NCBI RefSeq assembly: GCF_016827605.1
Contig: NZ_JAEPJQ010000005.1
Span: 124,001 to 188,000 of the forward strand
Source of the DNA: Hyunsoonleella ulvae
Lineage (GTDB): Bacteria; Bacteroidota; Bacteroidia; Flavobacteriales; Flavobacteriaceae
Direction of reading: 5' to 3'
DNA length: 64,000 bases
Shown here: one piece after another, positions 48,001-57,841 of the stretch
Position numbering within the stretch: position 1 is the stretch's first letter
How the letters are laid out: each line of letters starts with the position of its first letter
The notes under the pieces: generated by a model
What the model was told of the DNA's origin: nothing
Databases searched by the model: none
The model's input: the letters and a program-made list of their open reading frames with translations, nothing else
Translations under genes and position numbers: made by a program

Positions 48001-51000
48001 GTAAATATGGCACTTGTCGCACCAGGAATGGCTGTTCCTCCTGTATTGGTATTGGTGGTATTGCTATACCACTGGTAGGAATACCCAGAACCTATACCGC
48101 CAGAAGCAGTAATTTCTAAATCTTGGGGCACCGTACCTTGGCATAACTCTTGGGAAATTAAAGGTTGTGAGGTTATAATAGGATCATCTGCTACAACTAC
48201 TTCCGAAACATCGCTTGTAATTGGCGAACACCCACTTCCGCTTGCAGTAATTATTACATAAAAATAATAACTACCAGAAACTGTAAAAGCAGGTGGAGCA
48301 TATGTTGCTGCTGTAGCTCCCGGAATAATAGTGCCTCCAGTATTTGTATTTGTAGTATTGGAATACCATTGATAAGTAATGGTGCCAGTGCCTCCTGAGT
48401 GTGTTACAATCAAATCAGTGTTCACAGCACCATCCACACATACACTTTGGGTTGTTATTGGGTTTGAGTCTATTTGTATATTTTCTACAACTTCAACTCG
48501 AGAGGTGTTTGATGTAATCTCGTTACAACCAGCTCCTGATGTAAATGAGACTGTAACATAATAATAAACAACACCAATAGTAGCATTTGGTGGAGTATAG
48601 GATGCACTTGTCTCTCCTGCAATAGCTGTTCCTGTTGTGGTATTATCAACAGTATTACTATACCATTGGTAAGATGGTGTTCCTGGACCGTTAACACTTA
48701 CCGTTAAAGGCGATACAGTACCGTTTAAACAAATAGTTTCATCTTGAGGCTGACTGGTAAACTGTGGTGCGGGATCAACTGTAATCACAATATTTACTGA
48801 AGTACCATCACAAGTACCATTTGATGGGGTTACTGTAAACGTAACATCCTCTGAAGTCGTATTAGTATTAAATAGTGTTTGTACTGGTATTATATTGGTG
48901 GTACCATTAGCAATAAAACCACTTACCCCTGCAGGAGCCGTAGCGGTCCAATTATAGGTTGTCCCAGAAATATCGGAAGTTAAAACCACTTCGCTAGTTT
49001 CTGTTCCAGAACAAATAGTTTGTGTTAAATCCGTATTGGTAATTGTAGGGATTTCGTTTATAACAAAATCTTCGGTATCGTTAGTAGTACCACAACTCGA
49101 AGTCACACTAAATGTAATTTGATAGTTTCCAGGAGTATTATATGTTATAGTCCCTGGATTTAGTGTAGTTGCGGTAGCTGGTGTTCCTCCAGGGAAACTC
49201 CAATTATAGGTTATTGTTTCAGAAGCGGGAGCACAAGTATCTACATTGGCTACTGGTGTAATGGAAGCTGTTCCACAAAAATCAGGAATACTATTAATAA
49301 CAACTGTAGGAGGTTGTTTTACTTCTACAGTTTCAGAAATAGTACTACTACCACAGGTATTTGTAGTGGTTAAGGTTAATGTATAAGTTCCTGAACTATT
49401 AAATTCAAACGAGGGCGACGCAGAATTTTCATCCGTACCGTTTGTAAAGCTCCATGAGGCAATACCGGTATTACAAAACCCAGAAGTATGTGCTACTTCC
49501 CATAAATACGTTACACCGCCACAACTATTGCTTAAGTCCGTAGTGTTAGTAGCCTGAACATTTAAAGCTGTACAGCCGTTATTGGTATCTAAAGTAAAAG
49601 CTGCGGTCAAATCAGATTCAATACAAATATCTTTGGTAACAGTATTAGTTACGCCACAAGAATTTTCAGCATATAACGAAACGGTATAAGTGCCAGGTGA
49701 TGTGTATGTGTGAGAAGGATCTCTATTGGTTGATGTGGTACCATCTCCAAAATCCCAAAAGTAACCATCATTAACGCTACAGTTATTGCTAAATCCATCT
49801 AGTGAGGTATTTACAAATTGTACAGGAGTGTTAACGCAACTTATCGGAGGATCTTCAAAATCCACAACAGGCCTTCGCAATATAATAATAGGCCCAGCAG
49901 TTAAATTAGTTTGACCACAAGATGTTGTAATCGATAAAAACACTGTGTAACTTAAAGGACAGCTTGTTTCCGTGTAGGTATGAGGAATAGGGAAATCTTG
50001 TGAATTTACGGGGTCTGCAGCATTAAAATATGTGGAAGCCTCTAACTGCGCTTGTGTATAACTTTCAAACGTACCATCTCCAAAATCTACTTGATAATTT
50101 GTATCAGGAGGGTTAGTAGCCCAGGATCCAATAGCAAATTCAATAGGATCTACAGGAGTACATAAATTTACCGTATTACCAGGGTTTACTATAGCTCCTG
50201 TAGGGTTACTGGAATTTTTAATTAAATACGTTACTGTATTATCACAATTTGTGCCTCTTCCAGTTATCTCCATGTTAAAAGAACCCAATTGCGTATAAGT
50301 ATGTGTTGCTGGAAAAGTAACTCCTGTTTCTACAGCACTGCCATCTCCCCAATCTACATCATACGAGTTAACGCAAGGAGAAACATTACTAATATTAACA
50401 TTAATGGTATAAGAAGGGTCTGTGGTGTTATTACCACAATTGTTAAATGGATCAAAAGGACTATCAACATCCCTAAATTCCAACAAAGGTTTTTGCTGCA
50501 CTGTTACAGGTCTTGTCACAGATGCAGTACACCCATTATCATCAGTAACAGTAAGTGTAACATTAAAAATTTGATTTCCACAACCAAGAGATTCAAAAAC
50601 ATGAGAGGGATTGTTGCTTGAAGATGTGTCTCCATCCCCAAAACTCCAATTATAATTAAAGGGGCCATTACCTGTAGCTGTTGGTGTAAAATTTACCGCT
50701 ATACCAGAGCAAGCCGTGTTATTATCAAATGTAAAATCTACAGTTGGAAGGGTATTTACAGTTATAGTGGCTGCACCACTGGCTGTATCGGTATCTCCAG
50801 TATTATCTTCAACAGAGACCAATCTGTAGATAAATGTTCCTGCTGTATTTGTACTTACGGGTAAATCTATACTACTACTAGCACCAACGGTGGAAATGGT
50901 TAAATTACCTCCTCCATTTATGGTGTATGTAAAGGTGTAAGGCGCTGCACCTCCAGAACCTGTAAACGTAATTTCTGGATTTGGGCTGCTATTTAAACAC

Positions 51001-51155
51001 ACTTCTGTTGTGCCTGAAATAGATGCAGAAGGCGGTAAAAAAGAAGATAAGCTTGTGTATGTATTTTGAAAAACAGGATTCGTATGCTTTAAAGCAAATA
51101 GCGATGCAATTATTACAATAGAAAATAATGCAACAAGAATAGATTTCTTTAGCAT
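45075..51155 (-). CDS. Giant PKD/Ig/SprB-repeat surface protein with T9SS type B C-terminus
   Basis: 2,026 residues. Order: signal region (about 1-30); a block of PKD-like domains with WSFGDGDTS, VDFGDGTF, WDFGDGTTS motifs (about 130-700); four Ig-like repeats sharing YQWYSNT (about 790-1180); a PKD-like segment (about 1180-1280); seven SprB-type repeats of about 75-90 residues with L.PGNY.ITV.DA..C (about 1283-1838); a final PKD (about 1850-1930); and a type B sorting domain (MPNAFTPNNDDLNDYF ... GVVVLIK). Secreted to the cell surface by T9SS with the adjacent PorP. Resembles SprB-type gliding adhesins. No catalytic domain seen. Confidence 0.92.
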   Translation of the reverse strand: MLKKSILVALFSIVIIASLFALKHTNPVFQNTYTSLSSFLPPSASISGTTEVCLNSSPNPEITFTGSGGAAPYTFTYTINGGGNLTISTVGASSSIDLPVSTNTAGTFIYRLVSVEDNTGDTDTASGAATITVNTLPTVDFTFDNNTACSGIAVNFTPTATGNGPFNYNWSFGDGDTSSSNNPSHVFESLGCGNQIFNVTLTVTDDNGCTASVTRPVTVQQKPLLEFRDVDSPFDPFNNCGNNTTDPSYTINVNISNVSPCVNSYDVDWGDGSAVETGVTFPATHTYTQLGSFNMEITGRGTNCDNTVTYLIKNSSNPTGAIVNPGNTVNLCTPVDPIEFAIGSWATNPPDTNYQVDFGDGTFESYTQAQLEASTYFNAADPVNSQDFPIPHTYTETSCPLSYTVFLSITTSCGQTNLTAGPIIILRRPVVDFEDPPISCVNTPVQFVNTSLDGFSNNCSVNDGYFWDFGDGTTSTNRDPSHTYTSPGTYTVSLYAENSCGVTNTVTKDICIESDLTAAFTLDTNNGCTALNVQATNTTDLSNSCGGVTYLWEVAHTSGFCNTGIASWSFTNGTDENSASPSFEFNSSGTYTLTLTTTNTCGSSTISETVEVKQPPTVVINSIPDFCGTASITPVANVDTCAPASETITYNWSFPGGTPATATTLNPGTITYNTPGNYQITFSVTSSCGTTNDTEDFVINEIPTITNTDLTQTICSGTETSEVVLTSDISGTTYNWTATAPAGVSGFIANGTTNIIPVQTLFNTNTTSEDVTFTVTPSNGTCDGTSVNIVITVDPAPQFTSQPQDETICLNGTVSPLTVSVNGPGTPSYQWYSNTVDNTTTGTAIAGETSASYTPPNATIGVVYYYVTVSFTSGAGCNEITSNTSRVEVVENIQIDSNPITTQSVCVDGAVNTDLIVTHSGGTGTITYQWYSNTTNTNTGGTIIPGATAATYAPPAFTVSGSYYFYVIITASGSGCSPITSDVSEVVVADDPIITSQPLISQELCQGTVPQDLEITASGGIGSGYSYQWYSNTTNTNTGGTAIPGATSAIFTPPTNTVGTLYYYVVVTENEPGCSVTSQTSEVIINAAPAFTSQPLSETICFGNTFNTLSVAFANGVGTPTYQWYSNTVNNNTTGTTIAGETTNTYTPPSGTVGTAYYYAVITFSSGGCSEIVSQVSEQTVNETPNIGNTSTIICSGTSFNITPDSSGGDIAPVGTTYTWANPVVNPIGTITGASQELTPQNTISQTLTNTTTTPSTVTYTVTPTLGMCVGNTFEIVVTVNPSITITASQTNSLCYLDNGGALEIDITGGVPFSSGVPYQINWIGPNSFVSTDEDISNLAPGDYTVSILDDGGCPYNETFTITEPDELVFSNIDFDPETISCFQADDGEIEIDVSGGTAPYTYSWTRNGTPFSSDEDLSNLAPGNYVITVIDANNCSPITENFNIIEPPELQASLDTKVDVICFGEATGAINIDVTGGRPFENSPGIFTYTYSWSGPNGFVSTNQNLTGLLAGTYNVTVTDRSGCIDDLEVIVNQTDEIIIDYTATEIECYNDNDASITINSITGGNAPYTITWSNLGSGMMQNNLSPGNYVITVTDATNCVKQETVVIDSPPVFRINPQVSNVSCFGENDARIILNLEGGISPINLVWDDDPSSGLERNNIGPGTYTVTITDSKPCVITETFVITEPDPLAISGTKTDALDCDDANSGSINAIITGGTLPLTYQWSNGATTEDLSNIPSGNYTLNIVDANGCEISEDFIINRFEPLALDVEVITNYNCDTRVVEQSFIANPSGGVPPYQISWSSGTITGANNEIMQTDTNGLVAVDITDALGCSNTFSYNVDIPVLGDADFTVSAEAFDTFGFYSIEDPIQFTNTAIGSFVSVSWDFGDGTFSNEENPVHTYKSVGTYEITQTVVYPFDCVYTKTITLEIQKGYSLIMPNAFTPNNDDLNDYFLPAQIALSSLKLEIYNTWGSMVYSEEDDENIEGWDGKIKGDPAENGNYYYTFSGETFYGKKIESKGVVVLIK
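47610..48790 (-). repeat. Four tandem Ig-like coding repeats in the giant gene
   Basis: Four consecutive ~95-residue modules share the core YQWYSNT[VT][DN]N.[TN]TGT.I.G.T followed by TPP...YY[VA]V.... The DNA encoding the core is nearly identical between the second and third module, giving a substrate for recombinational expansion or loss. Confidence 0.7.
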
Positions 51156-51338
51156 AATGAAAGTTAGGTTAATAGCCCCACTAAAATATATATTCTTTTT
51201 AGCTTATCTTTAAAAATATCGTGATAAAGTGATTTTTTTTCTTCAAAATACCTAGCGTTAGGTATACATGTTGATATTTATTATACAATGATTTTTGTGT
51301 TTGGTCTTATTCACTATATTTATGCGTAAATAGTTTTT

Positions 51339-52271
51339 ATGAAAGCCTTAGTCATATCGGGAGGAGGAAGTAAAGGTGCCTATGCAGGTGGTGTTGCTCA
51401 ATATTTAATGGAAGTTGATGGACGTGACTATGATATGTTTTTAGGCACATCTACAGGAAGTCTATTAGTCCCTCATCTTGCAGCAGGCGAGATAGACAAA
51501 ATTTATCATGTATACACCAACGTAAAACAGAGTGATATCTTTAGTGTCAATCCGTTTACAATAAGAAAAAAGGGAAAACGAGAGTTTGTTTCAATTGATT
51601 TTGTTAATACGCTTTGGCAGTTTATAAAAATGAAACGCACCTTTGGTGAGAGTAAAGCATTAAAGCGTCATATAAAAAAACATTTTACCAAAGAGGAATA
51701 TCTTAAAGTTAAAGCAACAAAGGATGATGTTGTGGTAACGGTTTCCAATCTTTCCAAAAATAGAGTTGAATATAAATCCATCAAAGATTATGATTATGAT
51801 GAATTTTGTGAATGGATTTGGATTTCATGTAATTACATTCCCTTTATGTCCTTAGTTGAAAAAAATGGATTTGAATATGCTGATGGTGGTTTGGGGTGCG
51901 TAATCCCCATTAGGGAAGCCATTTTAAGAGGTGCGACACAGGTTGACGCCATTGTTTTAGAATCTGAAAGTATGGAATACAATAAAGTGTTGGGTAAAAA
52001 TCCTTTCTCTTTGATGATTAATCTATTTGGACACCTGTCTGACCAACTAGAACGCAATGATATTACCATTGGAAAACTTGCCGCAAAAAATAAAGGCGTA
52101 GAACTTAATTTGTATTATACCCCATCTAAACTAACAGAAAACTCATTAATTTTTAATAAACAATTAATGACATCTTGGTGGCAACAAGGTTGGGACTATG
52201 CTAAAAACAAGTGCGAGCAAGCACAATCCAATGAATTAAGACTTGACAACGATATTACCACAATTCCCTAA
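51339..52271 (+). CDS. Patatin-like phospholipase
   Basis: 310 residues. Oxyanion loop SGGGSKGAYAGG (about 7-18), nucleophile Ser38 in GTSTGS and the catalytic Asp in ADGGLG (about 184). Lipid acyl hydrolase fold. No signal peptide, so cytoplasmic or membrane-associated. It converges on the next gene and overlaps it by 17 nt. Confidence 0.9.
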   Translation: MKALVISGGGSKGAYAGGVAQYLMEVDGRDYDMFLGTSTGSLLVPHLAAGEIDKIYHVYTNVKQSDIFSVNPFTIRKKGKREFVSIDFVNTLWQFIKMKRTFGESKALKRHIKKHFTKEEYLKVKATKDDVVVTVSNLSKNRVEYKSIKDYDYDEFCEWIWISCNYIPFMSLVEKNGFEYADGGLGCVIPIREAILRGATQVDAIVLESESMEYNKVLGKNPFSLMINLFGHLSDQLERNDITIGKLAAKNKGVELNLYYTPSKLTENSLIFNKQLMTSWWQQGWDYAKNKCEQAQSNELRLDNDITTIP

Positions 52272-52776
52272 CTTCTTCTTTTAAGATAGAAATTGCTGCA
52301 TCACTTGGTGAACTTCGTTCCATCATTTCAGTTAAAATAATCTCACGAAGCTTATCAGCAGAATCTGTTTTTTCAGATAGATTTGCTTTTCGTATCAATT
52401 GTACTGTTGCTGCTTTAGCCGTCATAATTACACCCCAGCATTTTTCACTAACATAAATTTGCTGTGTTAAATTATGCTCCATTTCCTGTTGAATGTTTTG
52501 TATCAATAAAGTTTCGTAATCTTCTTTATTTGAAGATGTTGGCTTAACTCTTAAAAGTAATTTATTTGGAGAAATACGCTCTAAAAACAGTGTTAATCGT
52601 TCATAAGCTTGTAAACGTAAAGGTAATGATGTGGTTTGTAGATCTTTCTTTAAAAGAAAGCGCCTTCTGCCATCTTCATTTTCAGTATGGGTTTTAAAAA
52701 AATAGTACGCTATCAATCCGGTAATTAATGCTGGAAGGCTAAATAAGAATAAATCAATAATTCTACTTGAATCCAT
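52255..52776 (-). CDS. Uncharacterised membrane-anchored helical protein
   Basis: 173 residues. An N-terminal membrane helix (about 8-25) is followed by a charged segment, a long helical domain with SLPLRLQAYERLTLFLERISPNKL, and a KCWGVIMTAKAATVQLIRKA stretch. Flavobacterial proteins of this pattern are placed in DUF7935 as I recall. Function unknown. Starts 17 nt after the FMN glutamate-synthase-like gene, so co-transcribed with it. Confidence 0.65.
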   Translation of the reverse strand: MDSSRIIDLFLFSLPALITGLIAYYFFKTHTENEDGRRRFLLKKDLQTTSLPLRLQAYERLTLFLERISPNKLLLRVKPTSSNKEDYETLLIQNIQQEMEHNLTQQIYVSEKCWGVIMTAKAATVQLIRKANLSEKTDSADKLREIILTEMMERSSPSDAAISILKEEVRELW

Positions 52777-52793
52777 AATTAAAAGCTAACTAA

Positions 52794-54362
52794 TTAGGTT
52801 TTTTTAGCGTTTTTAGTGCCTCCCAAATATACGCAATCTTTTAAATGTTGCATACTTTTAAATGGCACATTTACTTTGTTGTACATATAGGCTTTATCTA
52901 ACTCTTTGGATAAATTATGGTCATCCACATTCATTTCAATATCACTCATTTTAAATTGGCACGGGTGCTCATAACCAGCGGCATGGGTAATTTCTATAAG
53001 CTCTTTTCTAAAGGTTTTAAAATATTGCGCAAGTCGTACCGATTTTAAAGACGTATCAATACCATTTTGCAACCATTTACTCTGTGTGGCAATACCTGTT
53101 GGACAACGGTTTGTGTGACATATTTGAGCTTGTATACAACCAATGCTCAACATGGCTTCTCTTGCTACATTAATACAATCAACCCCCATCGCAAACGCCA
53201 TAGCAGCTTTGGCAGGGAATCCCAATTTTCCGCTTCCTATAAAAACAATGCGCTCAGTAAGGCCTTTAGATTTAAATAATTTATAAATATCAGCAAAACC
53301 ATATACCCAAGGCAAGGATACATGGTCTGCAAAACTTGGAGGCGCAGCTCCAGTACCACCTTCGCCACCATCAATGGTAATAAAATCGGGACCTTTACCT
53401 GTTTCTACCATTAAATCTGCTAATTCTTCCCATTGTTCCAACTTTCCAATAGCTGCCTTTATACCAACAGGTAATCCTGTATTCTCAGCAATGGACTCAA
53501 TAAAATCTAACATTTCGGGCACATTGGAAAACGCTTTATGTGTAGGAGGGGAGAGTACTGTTTTACCTACTTCTACACCTCTTATGCCTGCAATTTCCTT
53601 AGTGATTTTTTTCCCAGGCAGTACTCCGCCCTTTCCTGGTTTTGCACCTTGGGATAATTTAACTTCAATAGCTCTTACAAAAGGATTATCTTCAACCAAC
53701 TGTACCATTTTTTCCATGGAAAAACCGCCGTCTTTGGACCTTACACCAAAATAGCCGGTTCCGAAATGAAACACAACATCGCCACCGTTACTATGATATG
53801 GCGACAAGCCTCCCTCTCCAGTATTATGATACGCATCTGCCATTTGCACACCTTTGTTTAAGGATTCTATAGCTTTTGCTGATAACGAGCCGTAACTCAT
53901 TGCAGAGACGTTAATAACTGAAGCTGGTCTGTATGGCCTTTTACGCTTATTATATGCCCCAATAACTTTTGCACAGGGCAGAAATGTATTATCTATAGTG
54001 TTTGGATGCCCTTTTTGCATGTTAAACGGCATCATTGCATTATTTATAAAAATATGTTGGTGCTCGTATATATCCCTATCTGTTCCAAATCCCTCATAAT
54101 TATTTTCTTTTTTAGAGGAAGCGTATACCCAACCACGTTCAATCCTATTAAAGGGCAATTCTTCCCTGTTGTTAGCCACAAAATATTGACGCATCTCTGG
54201 ACCTATACTCTCTAATAAGTATCTAAGATGTCCAACTAAGGGGAAATTATGAATTATTGTATGTTTTCTTTGAAAAATATCCCGTAAAGCAATTAGTGCT
54301 AACACAATAACAATCCATAACCACCAAGGAATGTTAGATAAAAAATCTACCACGCTATCCAT
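52794..54362 (-). CDS. FMN-binding glutamate synthase family protein
   Basis: 522 residues. An N-terminal membrane helix (about 12-28) precedes the FMN/glutamate synthase central domain: SAMSYGSLSAKAIESLNKG, the TGEGGLSPYH, the KLSQGAKPGKGG, DGGEGGTGAAPP and the Fe-S cysteines in QICHTNRCPTGIATQ. It lacks the glutamine amidotransferase domain of GltB, so the electron donor and substrate are unknown. This stand-alone type is widespread in bacteria. Confidence 0.88.
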   Translation of the reverse strand: MDSVVDFLSNIPWWLWIVIVLALIALRDIFQRKHTIIHNFPLVGHLRYLLESIGPEMRQYFVANNREELPFNRIERGWVYASSKKENNYEGFGTDRDIYEHQHIFINNAMMPFNMQKGHPNTIDNTFLPCAKVIGAYNKRKRPYRPASVINVSAMSYGSLSAKAIESLNKGVQMADAYHNTGEGGLSPYHSNGGDVVFHFGTGYFGVRSKDGGFSMEKMVQLVEDNPFVRAIEVKLSQGAKPGKGGVLPGKKITKEIAGIRGVEVGKTVLSPPTHKAFSNVPEMLDFIESIAENTGLPVGIKAAIGKLEQWEELADLMVETGKGPDFITIDGGEGGTGAAPPSFADHVSLPWVYGFADIYKLFKSKGLTERIVFIGSGKLGFPAKAAMAFAMGVDCINVAREAMLSIGCIQAQICHTNRCPTGIATQSKWLQNGIDTSLKSVRLAQYFKTFRKELIEITHAAGYEHPCQFKMSDIEMNVDDHNLSKELDKAYMYNKVNVPFKSMQHLKDCVYLGGTKNAKKT

Positions 54363-54493
54363 ATTCTAATTTTGAAAATAAGCCTAAATATATTCAAAAA
54401 TATATTAAGAAGAATTGTTTATAATTATTGATAATTCAACCATAATATGCCATAAACATTGGTTATTTTCACGTGTTGAAAAAGAAGTAGCTT

Positions 54494-56869
54494 TTGGAAG
54501 AGTATTTAAATCAATTAAACAGTGCACAATTAGAACCTACCATCCAAATTGATGGCCCAATGATTGTTATTGCTGGTGCAGGTTCTGGAAAAACACGAGT
54601 GCTTACGTATCGTATTGCTTATATGATGAGCAAAGGGATAGATCCCTTTAATATTTTATCGTTAACGTTTACCAACAAAGCGGCCCGAGAAATGAAGGAA
54701 CGTATCGCCTCTATAGTTGGTGCTAGTGAAGCCAAAAACCTTTGGATGGGCACGTTTCACTCTGTGTTTGCAAAAATATTGCGTATTGAAGCCGATAGGT
54801 TGGGGTACCCAAGCAACTTCACAATCTATGACACCCAAGATTCAGACCGATTGATCGCTTCCATTATCAAGGAAATGAATCTTGATAAAGATATTTATAA
54901 GTACAAACAGATTCGCTCCCGTATCTCATCTTACAAAAACAGTTTGATAACCGTTCGCGCTTATTTTCAAAATCCAGAATTGATAGAAGCCGATGCGATG
55001 GCAAGACGACCTAGAATGGGAGACATCTACAAAGCCTATGTAGAGCGTTGCTTTAAAGCGGGCGCTATGGACTTTGACGATTTACTTTTGAAAACAAATG
55101 AATTGCTAACACGTTTCCCAGATGTACTGGCTAAATACCAAAACCGATTCAAATACATACTTGTAGATGAGTACCAGGATACCAACCACTCTCAATATTT
55201 AATTGTACGCGCATTATCTGATAAATTTCAAAACATATGCGTAGTAGGGGATGATGCACAAAGTATTTATGCCTTTAGAGGTGCAAACATTAATAATATT
55301 TTAAATTTTCAGAAGGATTACGATGATGTAAAAGTATTTCGTTTAGAGCAGAATTATCGATCTACTAAAAATATAGTTAATGCAGCAAATTCCATTATTG
55401 ATAAAAACCAAACAAAACTTGAAAAGGTAGTATGGACTGCTAATGATGAGGGAGAAAAAATAAAAGTAAATAGGTCTTTGACTGATGGGGACGAAGGGCG
55501 TTATGTGGCCAGCACCATTTTTGAAACCAAAATGCAAGAACATGTTCCCAATAAAGATTTCGCCGTATTGTACCGTACTAATGCACAGTCCCGTGCGATA
55601 GAAGATGCATTACGAAAACGCGATATAAAATACCGCATTTATGGCGGGTTGTCCTTTTACCAACGCAAGGAAATTAAGGATGTATTATCCTATCTACGTT
55701 TAGTAATTAATCCTGCTGATGAGGAGGCTTTAAAACGTGTGATTAATTTTCCACCCCGAGGCATCGGACAAACTACAGTTGATAAATTGGTTGTAGCAGC
55801 AAATGGATATGGCAAACCTATATTCGATGTGATTAAAAACCTAGACAAGGTTGAAATTAAAATTAATTCAGGCACCAAGGCAAAACTCGATAATTTTGCA
55901 ACACTCATTGAAAGTTATCAAGTAATGAACCAAACAGCTGATGTGTTTGAATTGGCAGAACATATCACAAAAAGCAGCGGTTTAATAAGGGAATTTAATA
56001 AGGACGGTACGCCAGAGGGTGTAGCCCGAATGGAAAATATTGAAGAGCTACTTAATGGTATGAAGGATTTTGTAGAGGGCCAAAAGGAAATTGCAGATGC
56101 CACGGGTTCTCTTGCTGAATTTTTGGAAGATGTGGCGTTAGCCACAGATTTAGATAATGATAAGGGGGATACAGACCATGTAGCCTTAATGACCATTCAC
56201 TTAGCAAAAGGTTTGGAATTTCCTTATGTATTTATTGTAGGTTTAGAGGAAGATTTATTCCCAAGTGCTATGAGCATGAACACGCGCAGCGAACTAGAGG
56301 AGGAGCGTAGGCTTTTTTATGTGGCCTTAACCAGAGCCGAAAAACAAGCCTATTTAACTTACGCCTTATCGCGTTACCGTTGGGGAAAATTAATAGATGC
56401 AGAACCAAGTCGTTTTATAGAAGAAATAGACGAGCAGTACCTAGATATTGTTACACCTATTGAAGAGCGTCGCTATAACCCAATGCTAGATGCCAGTATT
56501 TTTGGAGATGTGCTACCCAATAGTCAACAAAGATCATCAAGTGATAAAGCTACCTCTCCAAATAAAATAAGATTTAAACCTGCAAAACAGTTTCAGCCTA
56601 AAAAAGGAGTCTCACGAAAAGCTCCTGAGAAATTTCAAGTTACTACACCAAAAAATCTAAAACCTGTATCTAAAACCAGTGATGGTGTTTCAAATTTATT
56701 TGATAGTAAATTAGCTGTAGGTAATATTGTAAAACATATACGCTTTGGTAAAGGAGAGGTTTTAAAAATTGAAGGTAAAGGTGCTGATACTAAAGCCGAA
56801 ATTAAGTTCGAAACTGGAGGTAACAAAAAATTATTGCTACGTTTTGCTAAGTTGGAGGTAATCGGGTAA
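54494..56869 (+). CDS. UvrD/PcrA-type DNA helicase
   Basis: 791 residues from a TTG. A stop lies two codons upstream, and YLNQLNSAQ is the conserved N-terminus, so TTG is the start. Motif I GAGSGKTR (about 29-36), motif II DEYQD (about 217), motif III GDDAQSIYAFRGA (about 242), motif IV QNYRS (about 275), motif V TIHLAKGLEFP and motif VI VALTRAEK (about 612) are intact. The C-terminal tail has a Tudor-like VKHIRFGKGEVLKIEGKG domain typical of PcrA. 3'-5' helicase in excision repair and displacement of stalled polymerase. Convergent stop with the next gene 3 nt away. Confidence 0.93.
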   Translation: MEEYLNQLNSAQLEPTIQIDGPMIVIAGAGSGKTRVLTYRIAYMMSKGIDPFNILSLTFTNKAAREMKERIASIVGASEAKNLWMGTFHSVFAKILRIEADRLGYPSNFTIYDTQDSDRLIASIIKEMNLDKDIYKYKQIRSRISSYKNSLITVRAYFQNPELIEADAMARRPRMGDIYKAYVERCFKAGAMDFDDLLLKTNELLTRFPDVLAKYQNRFKYILVDEYQDTNHSQYLIVRALSDKFQNICVVGDDAQSIYAFRGANINNILNFQKDYDDVKVFRLEQNYRSTKNIVNAANSIIDKNQTKLEKVVWTANDEGEKIKVNRSLTDGDEGRYVASTIFETKMQEHVPNKDFAVLYRTNAQSRAIEDALRKRDIKYRIYGGLSFYQRKEIKDVLSYLRLVINPADEEALKRVINFPPRGIGQTTVDKLVVAANGYGKPIFDVIKNLDKVEIKINSGTKAKLDNFATLIESYQVMNQTADVFELAEHITKSSGLIREFNKDGTPEGVARMENIEELLNGMKDFVEGQKEIADATGSLAEFLEDVALATDLDNDKGDTDHVALMTIHLAKGLEFPYVFIVGLEEDLFPSAMSMNTRSELEEERRLFYVALTRAEKQAYLTYALSRYRWGKLIDAEPSRFIEEIDEQYLDIVTPIEERRYNPMLDASIFGDVLPNSQQRSSSDKATSPNKIRFKPAKQFQPKKGVSRKAPEKFQVTTPKNLKPVSKTSDGVSNLFDSKLAVGNIVKHIRFGKGEVLKIEGKGADTKAEIKFETGGNKKLLLRFAKLEVIG

Positions 56870-56872
56870 AGC

Positions 56873-57841
56873 TTACTTTACCATATACACCGAATTGATA
56901 TGCCCCTCACCATCATATTCCCTAATGGGATTATCAGGGTCTGTCATCCACTTACCATCAACAATAAACTTATAGTGGTGTTTTCCTCCTGATAAAGGCA
57001 AGGTGTATACCCAGCCATCGATAGTTTTTTTCATTTTTAAATCAGCTTCATTCCAACCGTTAAAAGATCCTGCCAATATTACTTCTTTGGCATTGGGATA
57101 TCCCACTAAAGCAAATGTTGTATATTTTTGGATGTCAATCACAGAATTATACTCATGGAATTCATTAGGTGTTTTATGAGGATTATGAGGATCTTCCATC
57201 CAATGCCCATCTACAATAAAGCGGTATTGGTACACATCTGGTTTCATTTTTAGTGTTAGTTCCCACCCAAAGTCTGTTTTATTCATTTTAAATAGATGTT
57301 CGTTCCATTTGTTAAAAGACCCAGCCAGAATTACTTCTTTGGCATTTTTATACCCCTGCAACCTAAAGTAGGCATTACCATTTTTAGACGACGGGTAAGC
57401 GGTATACATTTTTAAATTATATACACCTCTAAGCTTTTTTCCATTTTTTATGGCTTTGGTTACATTACCATCCCTTTTTGTTGGTTCTGCCCAATATTCA
57501 TTGTTTATCACATATTTAAACTCCCAAGCAAACGCATCATTAAAATCAGAAGCACACTTCTTAAGTTCGTATATATAATCGCTTACCTTTTGCATGCTCC
57601 AGCCTTCTCGGGACCAAAGATTGAATTCCCCGGAAACAGCCACACTTTCAATGTTGAAATCTGAAAACTCTAGACGTTGTCCTGTATGCTCTTGGGTAAA
57701 TTTAGAGTAATCCCTAACATCAAAACGAAATACAATACTATCGTTTTCGATGTTATAGCCCTTAAAGTCTTTTTGCGCCCAGACATAACAACCTATAAAT
57801 ACGAATATGGAAAAGAGGATATGTGAATTTAAACTTCTCAT
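56873..57841 (-). CDS. Secreted glycogen-binding (CBM48/AMPK-like) repeat protein
   Basis: 322 residues with a signal peptide (about 1-22). Two clear glycogen-binding modules follow (about 160-235 and 240-322), each with AKEVILAGSFN.WNE, the Y.YRFIVDG.WM.DP.NP core and a C-terminal strand. A degenerate copy lies at about 58-120 (VAVSGEFNLWSRE). Carbohydrate binding is expected, without a catalytic domain. It overlaps the aspartyl protease gene by 4 nt. Confidence 0.85.
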   Translation of the reverse strand: MRSLNSHILFSIFVFIGCYVWAQKDFKGYNIENDSIVFRFDVRDYSKFTQEHTGQRLEFSDFNIESVAVSGEFNLWSREGWSMQKVSDYIYELKKCASDFNDAFAWEFKYVINNEYWAEPTKRDGNVTKAIKNGKKLRGVYNLKMYTAYPSSKNGNAYFRLQGYKNAKEVILAGSFNKWNEHLFKMNKTDFGWELTLKMKPDVYQYRFIVDGHWMEDPHNPHKTPNEFHEYNSVIDIQKYTTFALVGYPNAKEVILAGSFNGWNEADLKMKKTIDGWVYTLPLSGGKHHYKFIVDGKWMTDPDNPIREYDGEGHINSVYMVK

